Shown here: one piece after another, positions 38,016 to 44,340 of the stretch | Layout of the letters: each line of letters starts with the position of its first letter | How positions within the stretch are numbered: position 1 is the stretch's first letter | NCBI GenBank assembly: GCA_000961645.1 | Contig: LADM01000021.1 | Coordinates: 26,846-90,845, forward strand | Direction: 5' to 3' | Source of the DNA: Gammaproteobacteria bacterium BRH_c0 | GTDB lineage: Bacteria; Pseudomonadota; Gammaproteobacteria; Pseudomonadales; Porticoccaceae | DNA length: 64,000 nt | Notes under the pieces: model-generated | Databases searched by the model: none | Seen by the model: only the letters and a program-made list of their open reading frames with translations | What the model was told of the DNA's origin: nothing | Program-made: the position numbers and the translations under genes

Positions 38016-38121
38016 CGGTTAATGTATCTCTCTTCGTTGTGAGCAATAACCGGGAACCCTCTCTCCCCTCTTGGTAACTCCCGGTTTCTAGATAACCGGC
38101 GCCGATGCGCCGGTTTTTTTT
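38016..38121 (+). ncRNA. Putative small RNA, unit 2 of tandem array
   Basis: About 105 nt. A 5' segment nearly identical to unit 3 (from TTAATGTATCTCTCTTCG to CCGGGAACC) is followed by a hairpin with stem AACCGGGA/TCCCGGTT whose loop is pyrimidine-rich (CTCTCTCCCCTC), then a terminator ACCGGCGC/GCGCCGGT with eight T. The TCTCTCTTC and CTCTCCCC patches are likely pairing sites for purine-rich ribosome-binding sites. No plausible coding content. Transcription start is estimated from the promoter. Confidence 0.65.
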
Positions 38122-38194
38122 GTGCGGAATTTACGGGCAATTACCGGTGGCAGGAACATTTTCAGCTTTGGCTAATTATTTTTGACAGAGTTGT

Positions 38195-38221
38195 GAACTT
38201 TGCAAAAAGCGCCCGGTCTCA
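38195..38221 (+). promoter_or_regulatory. Sigma-E-type promoter of sRNA unit 3
   Basis: GAACTT at 38195-38200, 16 bases, TCTCA at 38217-38221. A TTGACA lies just upstream (38182-38187) but has no matching -10 at 17 bases. Confidence 0.65.
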
Positions 38222-38226
38222 ATTAA

Positions 38227-38302
38227 CGGTTAATGTATCTCTCTTCGTTGTGAGCAGTAACCGGGAACCTTAGGTTACCGGCGCTCTGCGCCGGTTTTTT
38301 TT
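38227..38302 (+). ncRNA. Putative small RNA, unit 3 of tandem array
   Basis: About 76 nt. Shares about 40 nearly identical bases with unit 2 at its 5' half, then has a short stem GTAACC/GGTTAC in place of the long C-rich hairpin of unit 2, and ends in the same class of terminator (ACCGGCGC/GCGCCGGT, eight T). Looks like a tandem duplicate of unit 2 that has lost, or never gained, the second pyrimidine-rich loop. Convergent with engB, whose stop lies 22 bases beyond. Confidence 0.65.
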
Positions 38303-38323
38303 GGCCCAGAATTTGGCGCTGCA

Positions 38324-38929
38324 TCAGTTAAGCCACTGATTTAAAAAGCCCTGCAGGTCGTCGAGCCCGGCCTTCTTCAGGGCGGAGAATGTCTGCACCG
38401 AGAGGGTCTCTACGCCAGATTTGGCCAGTTCGCTGCGAACCTTCAACAGCGCGTTGCTGGCAGGGCCGTGGTTCAGCTTGTCGGCCTTGGTGAGCAGGAT
38501 GTGCAGAGGCAGGTTGGCTTGCGCCGCCCAGCGGATCATCTGCCAGTCGTATTCCTGCAGGGGATGGCGGATATCCATCAGCAATACCAGCGCCTTGAGC
38601 GAAAGGCGGTTTTGTAGATATTCCGCCAGGTTGCGATCCCACTCCTCCTTGGTGGCCTTGGGTACCTTGGCGAACCCGTAGCCCGGCAGGTCGACCAGGC
38701 GACGATCGGCTCCCCCCAGGGAGAAAAAATTGATCAGCTGGGTGCGCCCCGGCGTCTTGCTGGTGCGAGCCAGTTTGGTCTGCCGTGTCAAGGTATTGAT
38801 TGCGCTCGACTTTCCTGCGTTTGAGCGGCCAGCAAAGGCCACTTCGCAGCCGCTGTCATGGGGGCACTCGCGCAATCGGGGCGCGCTCAGCATAAAACTG
38901 GCACTGGCGAAATTCAGGGTATCGTTCAT
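38324..38929 (-). CDS. engB: Ribosome-biogenesis GTPase EngB/YsxC
   Basis: A 201-residue GTPase: G1 [13 protein letters not shown]2/G3 [10 protein letters not shown] and [11 protein letters not shown]4 LLTKADKL. Assists 50S subunit assembly. Position after polA is conserved. The divergent gap to the cytochrome gene has a -10 TATAAT at 38971-38976. Confidence 0.96.
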   Translation of the reverse strand: MNDTLNFASASFMLSAPRLRECPHDSGCEVAFAGRSNAGKSSAINTLTRQTKLARTSKTPGRTQLINFFSLGGADRRLVDLPGYGFAKVPKATKEEWDRNLAEYLQNRLSLKALVLLMDIRHPLQEYDWQMIRWAAQANLPLHILLTKADKLNHGPASNALLKVRSELAKSGVETLSVQTFSALKKAGLDDLQGFLNQWLN

Positions 38930-39038
38930 AGCCGGGTAGTATAGCGTTTAAGCTTGATGAAGGAATGGTATATAATCCCGCGGCCTGAGAGGGCCCGCTG
39001 AGCCTGAATCCTGAAGCGCACCTGAGAACGGAACAATC

Positions 39039-39674
39039 ATGATGAAATTTGTAAGTGGTTTTGCCTTTGCCATCACGTTGTTGGTTACCCCTTTCGCCAT
39101 GGCGGCAGGTGATGCCACTGCAGGCCAGAACAAAACAGCTGCCTGCGCCGCCTGCCACGGTGCCGACGGCAACAGCCCCATCGCCATCTACCCCAAACTC
39201 GCTGGCCTGGGTGAAAAGTATCTGCTCAAACAGCTCCAGGATATCAAGTCCGGTGAGCGCAAGATTCCTGAAATGACCGGCCAGCTGGATGCCCTGAGCG
39301 ATCAGGATCTGGCGGATATCGCCGCATTCTACAATGCCCAGAATCGCCAGCTGTCCGGGGCCAAGGAAGTCAAGCTGGAGCTGGGTGAAAAGATCTACCG
39401 TGGCGGTAACATTGAAACCGGTGTAGCCGCCTGTATTGGCTGCCACTCCCCCAGCGGCAATGGCAATGGCCCTGCCGGGTATCCTGCGCTGGGCGGTCAG
39501 TTCTCTGACTATATTGCCAAGCAGTTGCGGGCCTTCCGTACCGCTGCCCACGATCCTGAAGATCCCGCCGGTCGCAGCAATGATGGCGAGATCGAGGTGA
39601 TGCGCGGGGTTGCTGCCCGTATGACCGACCAGGAAATTGATGCAGTCGCCAATTACATCGCCGGTCTCAAGTGA
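39039..39674 (+). CDS. Dihaem cytochrome c4
   Basis: A 211-residue periplasmic electron carrier: signal peptide ending AFAMA-like FAMAAGD (cleavage near residue 23), two haem c sites CAACHG and CIGCHS in two similar halves, and Met ligands in KIPEMTG and IEVMRGV. Cytochromes c4 donate electrons to haem-copper oxidases, which fits the cox operon in this window. The start may be either of two adjacent ATG codons (39039 or 39042). A strong promoter-like TATAAT lies upstream. Confidence 0.95.
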   Translation: MMKFVSGFAFAITLLVTPFAMAAGDATAGQNKTAACAACHGADGNSPIAIYPKLAGLGEKYLLKQLQDIKSGERKIPEMTGQLDALSDQDLADIAAFYNAQNRQLSGAKEVKLELGEKIYRGGNIETGVAACIGCHSPSGNGNGPAGYPALGGQFSDYIAKQLRAFRTAAHDPEDPAGRSNDGEIEVMRGVAARMTDQEIDAVANYIAGLK

Positions 39675-39695
39675 TCTATGGTGTCAATGGCAACT

Positions 39696-39724
39696 AAAAA
39701 AGGCGGCATTTGCCGCCTTTTTTC
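39696..39724. terminator. Terminator after cytochrome c4
   Basis: Stem AAAAAAGGCGGCA / TGCCGCCTTTTTT with a TTT loop. Separates the cytochrome gene from dsbA. Confidence 0.92.
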
Positions 39725-39858
39725 ATGGGGGATGGGTTTGGTGGCTTGGCGGCTGTCAGGTACTTGTCGCCTGCAACTTGCCAACTACTCCCTAAGCTGC
39801 ATACCATAAACCGTTTACAAGACCAGCGATGCAATCAATGCCGAAGGCAGGAGATAAC

Positions 39859-40593
39859 ATGCAACATTTGAGTAAACTGATTTTAGGGCTGCTGATCGTG
39901 GTCACCCTGGGTTGCGAAGCTGAACAGGGCAATACCCAAACACCACCAGCGTCAACTCCGGCCAGCACTGCTTCTGAAAGTCAGCCCGCGCCAAAGTCAC
40001 CCCCTTTGCCGACACCGGTTGCCACCAATTTTGTCGCTGGCACCCACTACGAAGTGCTGCCACAGCCGGTGCCAACCAGTGATCCCTCCAGGATCGAAGT
40101 GACGGAAGTGTTTTGGTATGGCTGCGGCCATTGCTTCGATTTTGAACCCATTCTCGAACAATGGGCCGAGACCATCCCTGAGGATGTGGTGTTGGTGCGC
40201 AACCCCGCCATGTGGGATCAACAGGGCATCATGGAGCGTCACGCCCGTATCTACTACGCGGCACGGGCGCTGGGTGTGCTGGACAAGATGCATAAGGCTA
40301 CCTTCGAAGCCATGAACCTCCATAAGAACCCTCTTGAAACCGAAAAGGACATTGCCAAGTTGTTCGAGGAAAACGGTATCAGCAATGAAGAGTTCACCCA
40401 GGCCTTCCATTCCTTCGGCGTCAACAGTGCCGTGCGTCAGGCGGAGGCCAGGCAGCGCGGTTACCGTACTCAGGGCACTCCTGAGATCGTGGTCGATGGT
40501 ACCTATCGTGTCAGTGGCCGCATGACGGGCAGCCACCAGGGTATGCTCGATGTGACAGATTTTCTGATCAATAAAATCCGCAGCGAGAAATAA
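39859..40593 (+). CDS. Lipid-anchored DsbA-type thiol:disulfide interchange protein
   Basis: A 244-residue DsbA-fold oxidoreductase with active site CGHC in FWYGCGHCFDFEP and the cis-Pro loop in QGTPEIVVDG. Unlike typical soluble DsbA it has a lipobox-like TLGC (Cys about residue 19) followed by a Pro/Ser/Thr-rich linker of ~35 residues, so it is probably a lipoprotein. Start: ATG at 39859 with AGGAG 6 bases upstream. The polA-engB-c4-dsbA order is the Pseudomonas one. It should introduce disulphides into exported proteins. Confidence 0.9.
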   Translation: MQHLSKLILGLLIVVTLGCEAEQGNTQTPPASTPASTASESQPAPKSPPLPTPVATNFVAGTHYEVLPQPVPTSDPSRIEVTEVFWYGCGHCFDFEPILEQWAETIPEDVVLVRNPAMWDQQGIMERHARIYYAARALGVLDKMHKATFEAMNLHKNPLETEKDIAKLFEENGISNEEFTQAFHSFGVNSAVRQAEARQRGYRTQGTPEIVVDGTYRVSGRMTGSHQGMLDVTDFLINKIRSEK

Positions 40594-40601
40594 CCGTCCC
40601 C

Positions 40602-40677
<76 letters not shown>

Positions 40678-40685
40678 GTAAAATC

Positions 40686-40714
40686 AAGGGCTTACAGAGA
40701 TGTAGGCCTTTTTT
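40686..40714 (+). terminator. Element-borne terminator after tRNA-Thr
   Basis: An imperfect stem AAGGGCTTAC / GTAGGCCTT followed by T6. It replaces the original tRNA terminator, which was displaced to 47036. Confidence 0.7.
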
Positions 40715-40732
40715 GCGTTCGGTAATTTTTGC

Positions 40733-40754
40733 CATGTAGCCACCATGTAGCCAC
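40733..40754 (+). repeat. Integrase arm-like tandem repeat, left end
   Basis: Two abutting copies of CATGTAGCCAC starting 56 bases inside the left att repeat. The same 11-mer is found, in the same orientation, next to the integrase gene at the right end (46819-46851). Likely arm-type sites for the integrase. Confidence 0.6.
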
Positions 40755-40945
40755 CAGTACAGGGTTATTGCACACAATGGGCGCACCCCCGACCTTAGCT
40801 CTCTCACATTTCAGGTGCTTTTATGCGCACAGAGTCACCCTTGCCAGGGTATGCCCGGCAGGATTAGTGATTACGTTGTGAGTGCTGTGGTTAGGTGGCA
40901 GCTTGCGGGGTATATTGAGTTGGGCTATCAAAAACAATCGTGCTA

Positions 40946-41038
40946 TAGATAACAACAACTGCTACATGGAGTCAAAATCTCTCAAAAAGTGCGATTCAGC
41001 GTCCCCGTGGCTATGGGGGCAAGCCAGGGTCCCCGGCT
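40946..41038 (+). repeat. Direct repeat A left of HNH gene
   Basis: About 93 bases similar (roughly three quarters identical) to 42081-42173: shared words AACAACAAC, GTNAAAATCTC, GCGATTC, CCCCGTGG and GCCAGGGTCCCCGGC. A shorter related piece (ATTCCGCGATTCCGCGCCCCC) is at 41170-41191. The 40755-41235 stretch has no credible gene; besides these repeats I see nothing else in it. Confidence 0.7.
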
Positions 41039-41225
41039 CACACCTGGCAAACATAAAACCCCCTTCCGGTGGCACGGAACCTGTAAAAAATGGGCGGTCT
41101 GCTTCCCCTTCGTCGAGCCATAGTTAAAGCAATTAATAAACAGCTACCCATTGCTGTTAGCAAACTCTGGAATTCCGCGATTCCGCGCCCCCTTATGTTG
41201 GATAGCTGAGGAGTACCTTTTGACT

Positions 41226-41246
41226 TCAGGTTTTATCAGGTTTTAC
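41226..41246. promoter_or_regulatory. Two further 10-bp repressor-like repeats at the HNH gene 3' end
   Basis: Read on the minus strand, two adjacent copies of AAAACCTGA(N), matching the three-unit array upstream of the ribbon-helix-helix gene (42615-42644). They overlap the HNH stop codon, so they could be a second binding site of the same protein. Confidence 0.45.
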
Positions 41247-41928
41247 CCTTTCCCAAATCACGCAAAAACTCCTCTTGCGTCTTCCTACCTTTTCGCAAGT
41301 TACATGGAGCGCAGGACAACGCCAGATTACCTCTCCTGTTATCTCCACCACGTGAGATAGGGCGCTTATGCTCCAAGTGTGATTCTCCGGCAGCAATCAA
41401 TTTTTGGCAGTAATAGCACTCAATGAATTGCCCGTCTTTGGATTGTGATTGAATCAAATGCTCCTTAAGAGGTCTTGCCGCACTCCGCAATGCCGGTGAC
41501 TTTTCCAAATATCTTAGTCGTTGTTCATACCTACGTTGCGTTACCCTTTGCGCCCGCGCCTCACTTTCTAGCTTTCTTGCCTCTCGTGCTAGGTGGTAGT
41601 TTTCAGCCCCGTTCTTCTCTGCCTCTTTCAGTAACGCGCCATATCGAATCAGAGCGTCAGATAAAGCTCGGTCCGCCACCTTTGCATCATTCTCTAAAGG
41701 GGACAGTACATCTTTTCGGTAGATAGAATCGATACCTACCAAAGACTGCATCCGCGACTTTAAAGGCTCATGCTGCATGGCCTCCATATAGGCTTTCCAT
41801 GCCAACTGCTGCGCACCCTTCACAGCTCGCAATTCACCCCCCATCGCACTCTCGACGCGGTTCTTCTCCTGTCTCTGGGCGTTATCGAGATGGTACTGGT
41901 ACCACTGCTTTCGAGTGCGCCGCTTCAT
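41236..41928 (-). CDS. HNH endonuclease
   Basis: A 230-residue protein. The N-terminal two thirds is charged and helical (probable coiled coil, rich in Arg/Glu); the C-terminal part is an HNH domain with zinc knuckle YYCQK..LEHKRPISRGGDNR and SCAPCNLRKGRKTQEEF (CxxC-type pair, catalytic His and Asn). Such nucleases occur as homing enzymes, restriction components and as terminase partners that help cut cos sites in HNH-cos phages. It lies between two direct repeats. AGGCAAGG precedes the ATG. Confidence 0.85.
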   Translation of the reverse strand: MKRRTRKQWYQYHLDNAQRQEKNRVESAMGGELRAVKGAQQLAWKAYMEAMQHEPLKSRMQSLVGIDSIYRKDVLSPLENDAKVADRALSDALIRYGALLKEAEKNGAENYHLAREARKLESEARAQRVTQRRYEQRLRYLEKSPALRSAARPLKEHLIQSQSKDGQFIECYYCQKLIAAGESHLEHKRPISRGGDNRRGNLALSCAPCNLRKGRKTQEEFLRDLGKGKT

Positions 41929-41957
41929 CCTTGCCTCATGATTGAATGACTCTTTTT

Positions 41958-42277
41958 ATGGTGCCTAGAAATCATACAAGATACCCGGTCCAGGGTTAGT
42001 AAAAGTTAGTACTCTGCCCCTTCTACGATGTCAGAAAACCCTAGGAAATTGCTCCATTAGTGTCATATCGGGTCTATTTGAATACCAACAACAACCGCTA
42101 TACGGGGTGAAAATCTCCCGAATCCCGCGATTCTGCGCCCCCGTGGTGCGGGCTACTCGCCAGGGTCCCCGGCCTCGACGGTGGACAACCTCAACCTGAA
42201 GTTTTATGTAGTTGCCGCCAGCGTTATAACCTCTCTTCTCCCCCTTCTAAGATGCCAGAAAATCACACAATCTTGCC
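41958..42277 (+). repeat. Degenerate repeats in 490-base non-coding stretch
   Basis: The 41929-42417 interval has no gene. It contains related segments at 41961-41985 (GTGCCTAGAAATCATACAAG), 42011-42042 (CCCCTTCTACGATGTCAGAA) and 42231-42277 (CCCCTTCTAAGATGCCAGAA), besides repeat B. Units share the words CCCCTTCTA, GATGYCAGAAAA and ATCAYACAA. Possibly binding sites or a duplicated leader. Confidence 0.5.
42081..42173 (+). repeat. Direct repeat B right of HNH gene
   Basis: Partner of 40946-41038, same orientation, 1.13 kb apart, so that the HNH gene sits exactly between the two copies. GC-rich end reads CCCCCGTGGTGCGGGC and GCCAGGGTCCCCGGC. Confidence 0.7.
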
Positions 42278-42417
42278 CTTTGAATATCTAAATCGGTCTA
42301 CTTTAGAAATGCCTCCCCAATATGTGCGAAAACCATACAAGTGATGTGCGTCAAGGCGTTCTAGGTCAAGTCTTGCGCGTATTGCTCCGAGAATGCCGCC
42401 ACTGACTCCGAGAATAT

Positions 42418-42597
42418 CTACACCTTAGCCTTTCTTAGCATGGCCTCGATGGCCTGCCGGACAAACTCGCTACGGTTGCCCTGTATCCACGGCCTGCCAG
42501 CTCTCAGCTTTGAGTCAATAGCCTCGATAGTTTCCCGCTCAATACGGATTATCAGCTTGTCAGTGGGCTTGCCTCGGAACATTCGATTAGTGGTCAT
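42418..42597 (-). CDS. Ribbon-helix-helix DNA-binding protein
   Basis: A 59-residue protein: MTTNRMFRGKPTDKLIIRIE, then a helix RETIEAIDSKLRAG and a second helix SEFVRQAIEAMLRKAKV. The beta strand (KLIIRIE) plus two helices is the MetJ/Arc fold, which binds DNA as a dimer to about 10-bp direct repeats. AGGAAACGACACC precedes the ATG. A three-unit repeat with exactly 10-bp period is 18 bases upstream, so it probably represses itself. Confidence 0.85.
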   Translation of the reverse strand: MTTNRMFRGKPTDKLIIRIERETIEAIDSKLRAGRPWIQGNRSEFVRQAIEAMLRKAKV

Positions 42598-42614
42598 GGT
42601 GTCGTTTCCTCAAT

Positions 42615-42644
42615 GTCAGGTTTTGTTAAGTTTTGTTAGGTTTT
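42615..42644. promoter_or_regulatory. Operator: three 10-bp direct repeats upstream of RHH gene
   Basis: On the minus strand: AAAACCTAAC, AAAACTTAAC, AAAACCTGAC, with no gaps. One repeat per DNA turn, ending 18 bases before the RHH start codon, is the classic arrangement of ribbon-helix-helix operators. Confidence 0.75.
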
Positions 42645-42661
42645 CTAGGGCAGATAATTAC

Positions 42662-42844
42662 CTACAAGCCCTTGGTAATATAAGAAGGCTTACGCTTTGC
42701 GTATGTAGTGGATAGGTCAAAAATGGCCTCATCAATACGTTTTGAGTAACCACTACATACGGATTGCGTATCCAAAAGCCCGGCGTCGATACGTTTTGAG
42801 TAACCACCACATACGCATTGCGTAACGGGCATTCTGCTAATCAT
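42662..42844 (-). CDS. Possible small protein with internal repeat (or repeat region)
   Basis: A 60-codon frame whose start overlaps the stop of the upstream gene by 8 bases. It encodes two copies of TQ-x-VC-x-GYSKRID, caused by an 18-codon (54-bp) DNA repeat that keeps frame. Three palindromic sites TACGCA-n-CGTA style (42691-42703, 42758-42770, 42812-42824) are part of this DNA, so it may be a regulatory region rather than a gene. Coding is supported by frame conservation and overlap only. Confidence 0.4.
   Translation of the reverse strand: MISRMPVTQCVCGGYSKRIDAGLLDTQSVCSGYSKRIDEAIFDLSTTYAKRKPSYITKGL
42735..42824. repeat. 54-bp-spaced 36-bp repeats with palindromic ends
   Basis: 36-bp units at 42735-42770 and 42789-42824 differ at only two positions, each starting ATACGTTTTGAGTAACCAC and ending with a palindrome-like TACG(C/G)ATTGCGTA. 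A third, isolated palindrome TACGCTTTGCGTA is at 42691-42703. Could be iterons, excisionase sites or operators. Confidence 0.65.
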
Positions 42845-43241
42845 TCCGTTCCATGCTGAATTTTCGTGGCGGGGTTATGGTTGCGGGCACATCCAGGTTC
42901 TTGCCTGGGCATTCATTTACAGGTTGCCAGGTGACGGCGTACAGGGCACACCTCCCTCCTGGGTTTAGGAATTTGCCTTCTCTGGTTTTGATGACTAGCC
43001 GGGCATCTACTAGCTCGGTAACGGTGGTGCTAATCGTCGCTGCTCGCTTCCAGCCCCTTGCCTTGAGCACAGCCGGTGCTGCGGTAAGGTCGCCGTTATT
43101 GTTCCCCTTGTACTGGTAGGCTAGTTCGACAAGCAGAGCCTTGGCCTTGAAGGACAGGTGCATGTAATCGCTGGACTCCATAACAATACGGGGAATTCCT
43201 GCAAACCCTCCGGGCGGTGCTCTCTCCTTTTGTTTAGCCAT
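42837..43241 (-). CDS. Unknown protein, winged-helix-like, in element
   Basis: A 134-residue protein (GGFAGIPRIVMESSDYMHL, then SFKAKALLVELAYQYKGNNNGDL, GWKRAATISTTVTELVDARLV). The pattern of a short helix, recognition helix (ATISTTVTELVDARLV) and a wing (IKTREGKFL) resembles the winged-helix domain of replication or partition regulators in plasmids and satellites; I cannot name the family. ATG at 43241 overlaps the upstream gene by 8 bases. Confidence 0.65.
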   Translation of the reverse strand: MAKQKERAPPGGFAGIPRIVMESSDYMHLSFKAKALLVELAYQYKGNNNGDLTAAPAVLKARGWKRAATISTTVTELVDARLVIKTREGKFLNPGGRCALYAVTWQPVNECPGKNLDVPATITPPRKFSMERND

Positions 43242-43512
43242 TGGCAAACCCCTGCCTTGATGGGGTGCGGGAAGCCCTCTGCAACCGCTTCCGAATAGGG
43301 CCATAGGCCAAGAATGCCCACTCCACAGCTTCACCTACCAGCCCTGCACCTTTACCCCCTATGGCCCCCCATATATTCAGTTGACCAAGGGGTTTCACAC
43401 TTTCCAGCATGAAGAAGCAAACGGGTTCTCCAGTAAGATAGGTTCTTCGGTAGTAATGCTGTTCTAACGGGCAGATCGGCGCATTACAGGTATCAAATCG
43501 GGGGCAGTTCAT
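43234..43512 (-). CDS. Unknown Cys-rich small protein
   Basis: A 92-residue protein starting NCPRFDTCNAPICPLEQHYY: Cys at residues 3, 9 and 14 with a later Cys at 32 (PVCFFML) could bind zinc or a cluster. The C-terminal half has a glycine-rich stretch IWGAIGGKGAGLVGEAVEW. Starts by ATGA overlap with the upstream gene. Function unknown. Confidence 0.6.
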   Translation of the reverse strand: MNCPRFDTCNAPICPLEQHYYRRTYLTGEPVCFFMLESVKPLGQLNIWGAIGGKGAGLVGEAVEWAFLAYGPIRKRLQRASRTPSRQGFANG

Positions 43513-43970
43513 AGCTCACCCCATGCCAGATTTGTGAGTGTGGGAGCTATGGGGAATGTATCAATCTGGACTCCGTGAAGACTGAGCACGTCAGTGGCCC
43601 AATTGCGAGCATAGTCGCCTAGTTGTTGCCTGATTGGGTGGGGCAGGTGGTAGGCGGAAAACGGTTTGCTGTGTTTTCGGGTCTGCTGTTGAGGAGTAAG
43701 GGGTAGGCTCCGGGCTAGTATTGCAGTGCCAAGGCCAAATTCCCGTAGTTGCTGGATGTATGCGGGCAACCGGGTAGCGTGCAGCCTTGAGTAAGTCATG
43801 GCAGGGGTGCTCACTTCCCGGCCAAGCAACATCAGGGCAAGGGGGATGGCTGGCAAAGTATCGGGGTTCGGGTAGCGAATCCTGATTGGTTTGCCTGGGG
43901 CCATTCCGCTAGTATTTACACTGTCGAGGGCGCTCAATTCTGCTTGTACAGGGGGCTGGAAGTTTTTCAT
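43509..43970 (-). CDS. Unknown element protein with internal helix-turn-helix-like part
   Basis: A 153-residue protein (IRIRYPNPDTLPAIPLALMLLGREVSTPAMTYSRLHATRLPAYIQQL split over two helices). The segment ALMLLGREVSTPAMTYSR..ATRLPAYIQQLREFG looks like a recognition-helix arrangement of a small DNA-binding protein. I use the ATG at 43970, 1 base after the AlpA-like stop and 7 bases after GGAGG; the longer reading lacks a site. Confidence 0.6.
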   Translation of the reverse strand: MKNFQPPVQAELSALDSVNTSGMAPGKPIRIRYPNPDTLPAIPLALMLLGREVSTPAMTYSRLHATRLPAYIQQLREFGLGTAILARSLPLTPQQQTRKHSKPFSAYHLPHPIRQQLGDYARNWATDVLSLHGVQIDTFPIAPTLTNLAWGEL

Positions 43971-43971
43971 T

Positions 43972-44178
43972 TCATACCTCCAGCAATCGGCGCAATTCAG
44001 CAACTGACCACGCTAGTCGGCCATTGATGCGAATTGGACGGATAGGTCCATCTTCTTTGCAGGCCCACAGGCGCAAGGTCTGTTCAGCACGAGTTAAGTG
44101 CCGTGCAGCTTCATTAGTGGGGAGAGCGGAACGGGTTTCGTGTTCCAGTGGGATAATCTGACTAGTCTTCGTTGTCAT
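43972..44178 (-). CDS. AlpA/excisionase-like DNA-binding protein
   Basis: A 68-residue MerR-like helix-turn-helix protein: LPTNEAARHLTRAEQTLRLWACKEDG, wing PIRPIRINGRLAWSVAELRRLL. This is the layout of AlpA, Xis and Cox proteins that direct excision and regulate element genes. ATG at 44178 has GAGG upstream. First gene of the overlapping small-gene chain. Confidence 0.8.
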   Translation of the reverse strand: MTTKTSQIIPLEHETRSALPTNEAARHLTRAEQTLRLWACKEDGPIRPIRINGRLAWSVAELRRLLEV

Positions 44179-44340
44179 TTGTTTGCCTCTTGATAGTTTG
44201 GTTGAAGGACGTGTGTCCAACCAAGAGGCATGGCAAGCCATAAAAAGAGTGCGGAAAACCTATTTAGTTATTATATTTCAAATGGTTAAAATTTATACTT
44301 GCCTCAAAAAACCCCCATGGCAAGCCATTAAGACAATCTG

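Noticed and set aside
39750..39800. Another heptad repeat (CTTGTCG, CCTGCAA, CTTGCCA)
   Set aside because: Units are too divergent and no inverted partner exists; cannot be distinguished from chance.
40882..41127. An 81-codon frame in the left non-coding part of the element
   Set aside because: It runs through direct repeat A, whose partner copy (42081-42173) does not keep the frame, and has no ribosome site.
42691..42824. CRISPR array
   Set aside because: Only two 36-bp copies with 18-bp gaps, palindromic ends, no cas genes; an iteron/operator or in-frame protein repeat is more likely.
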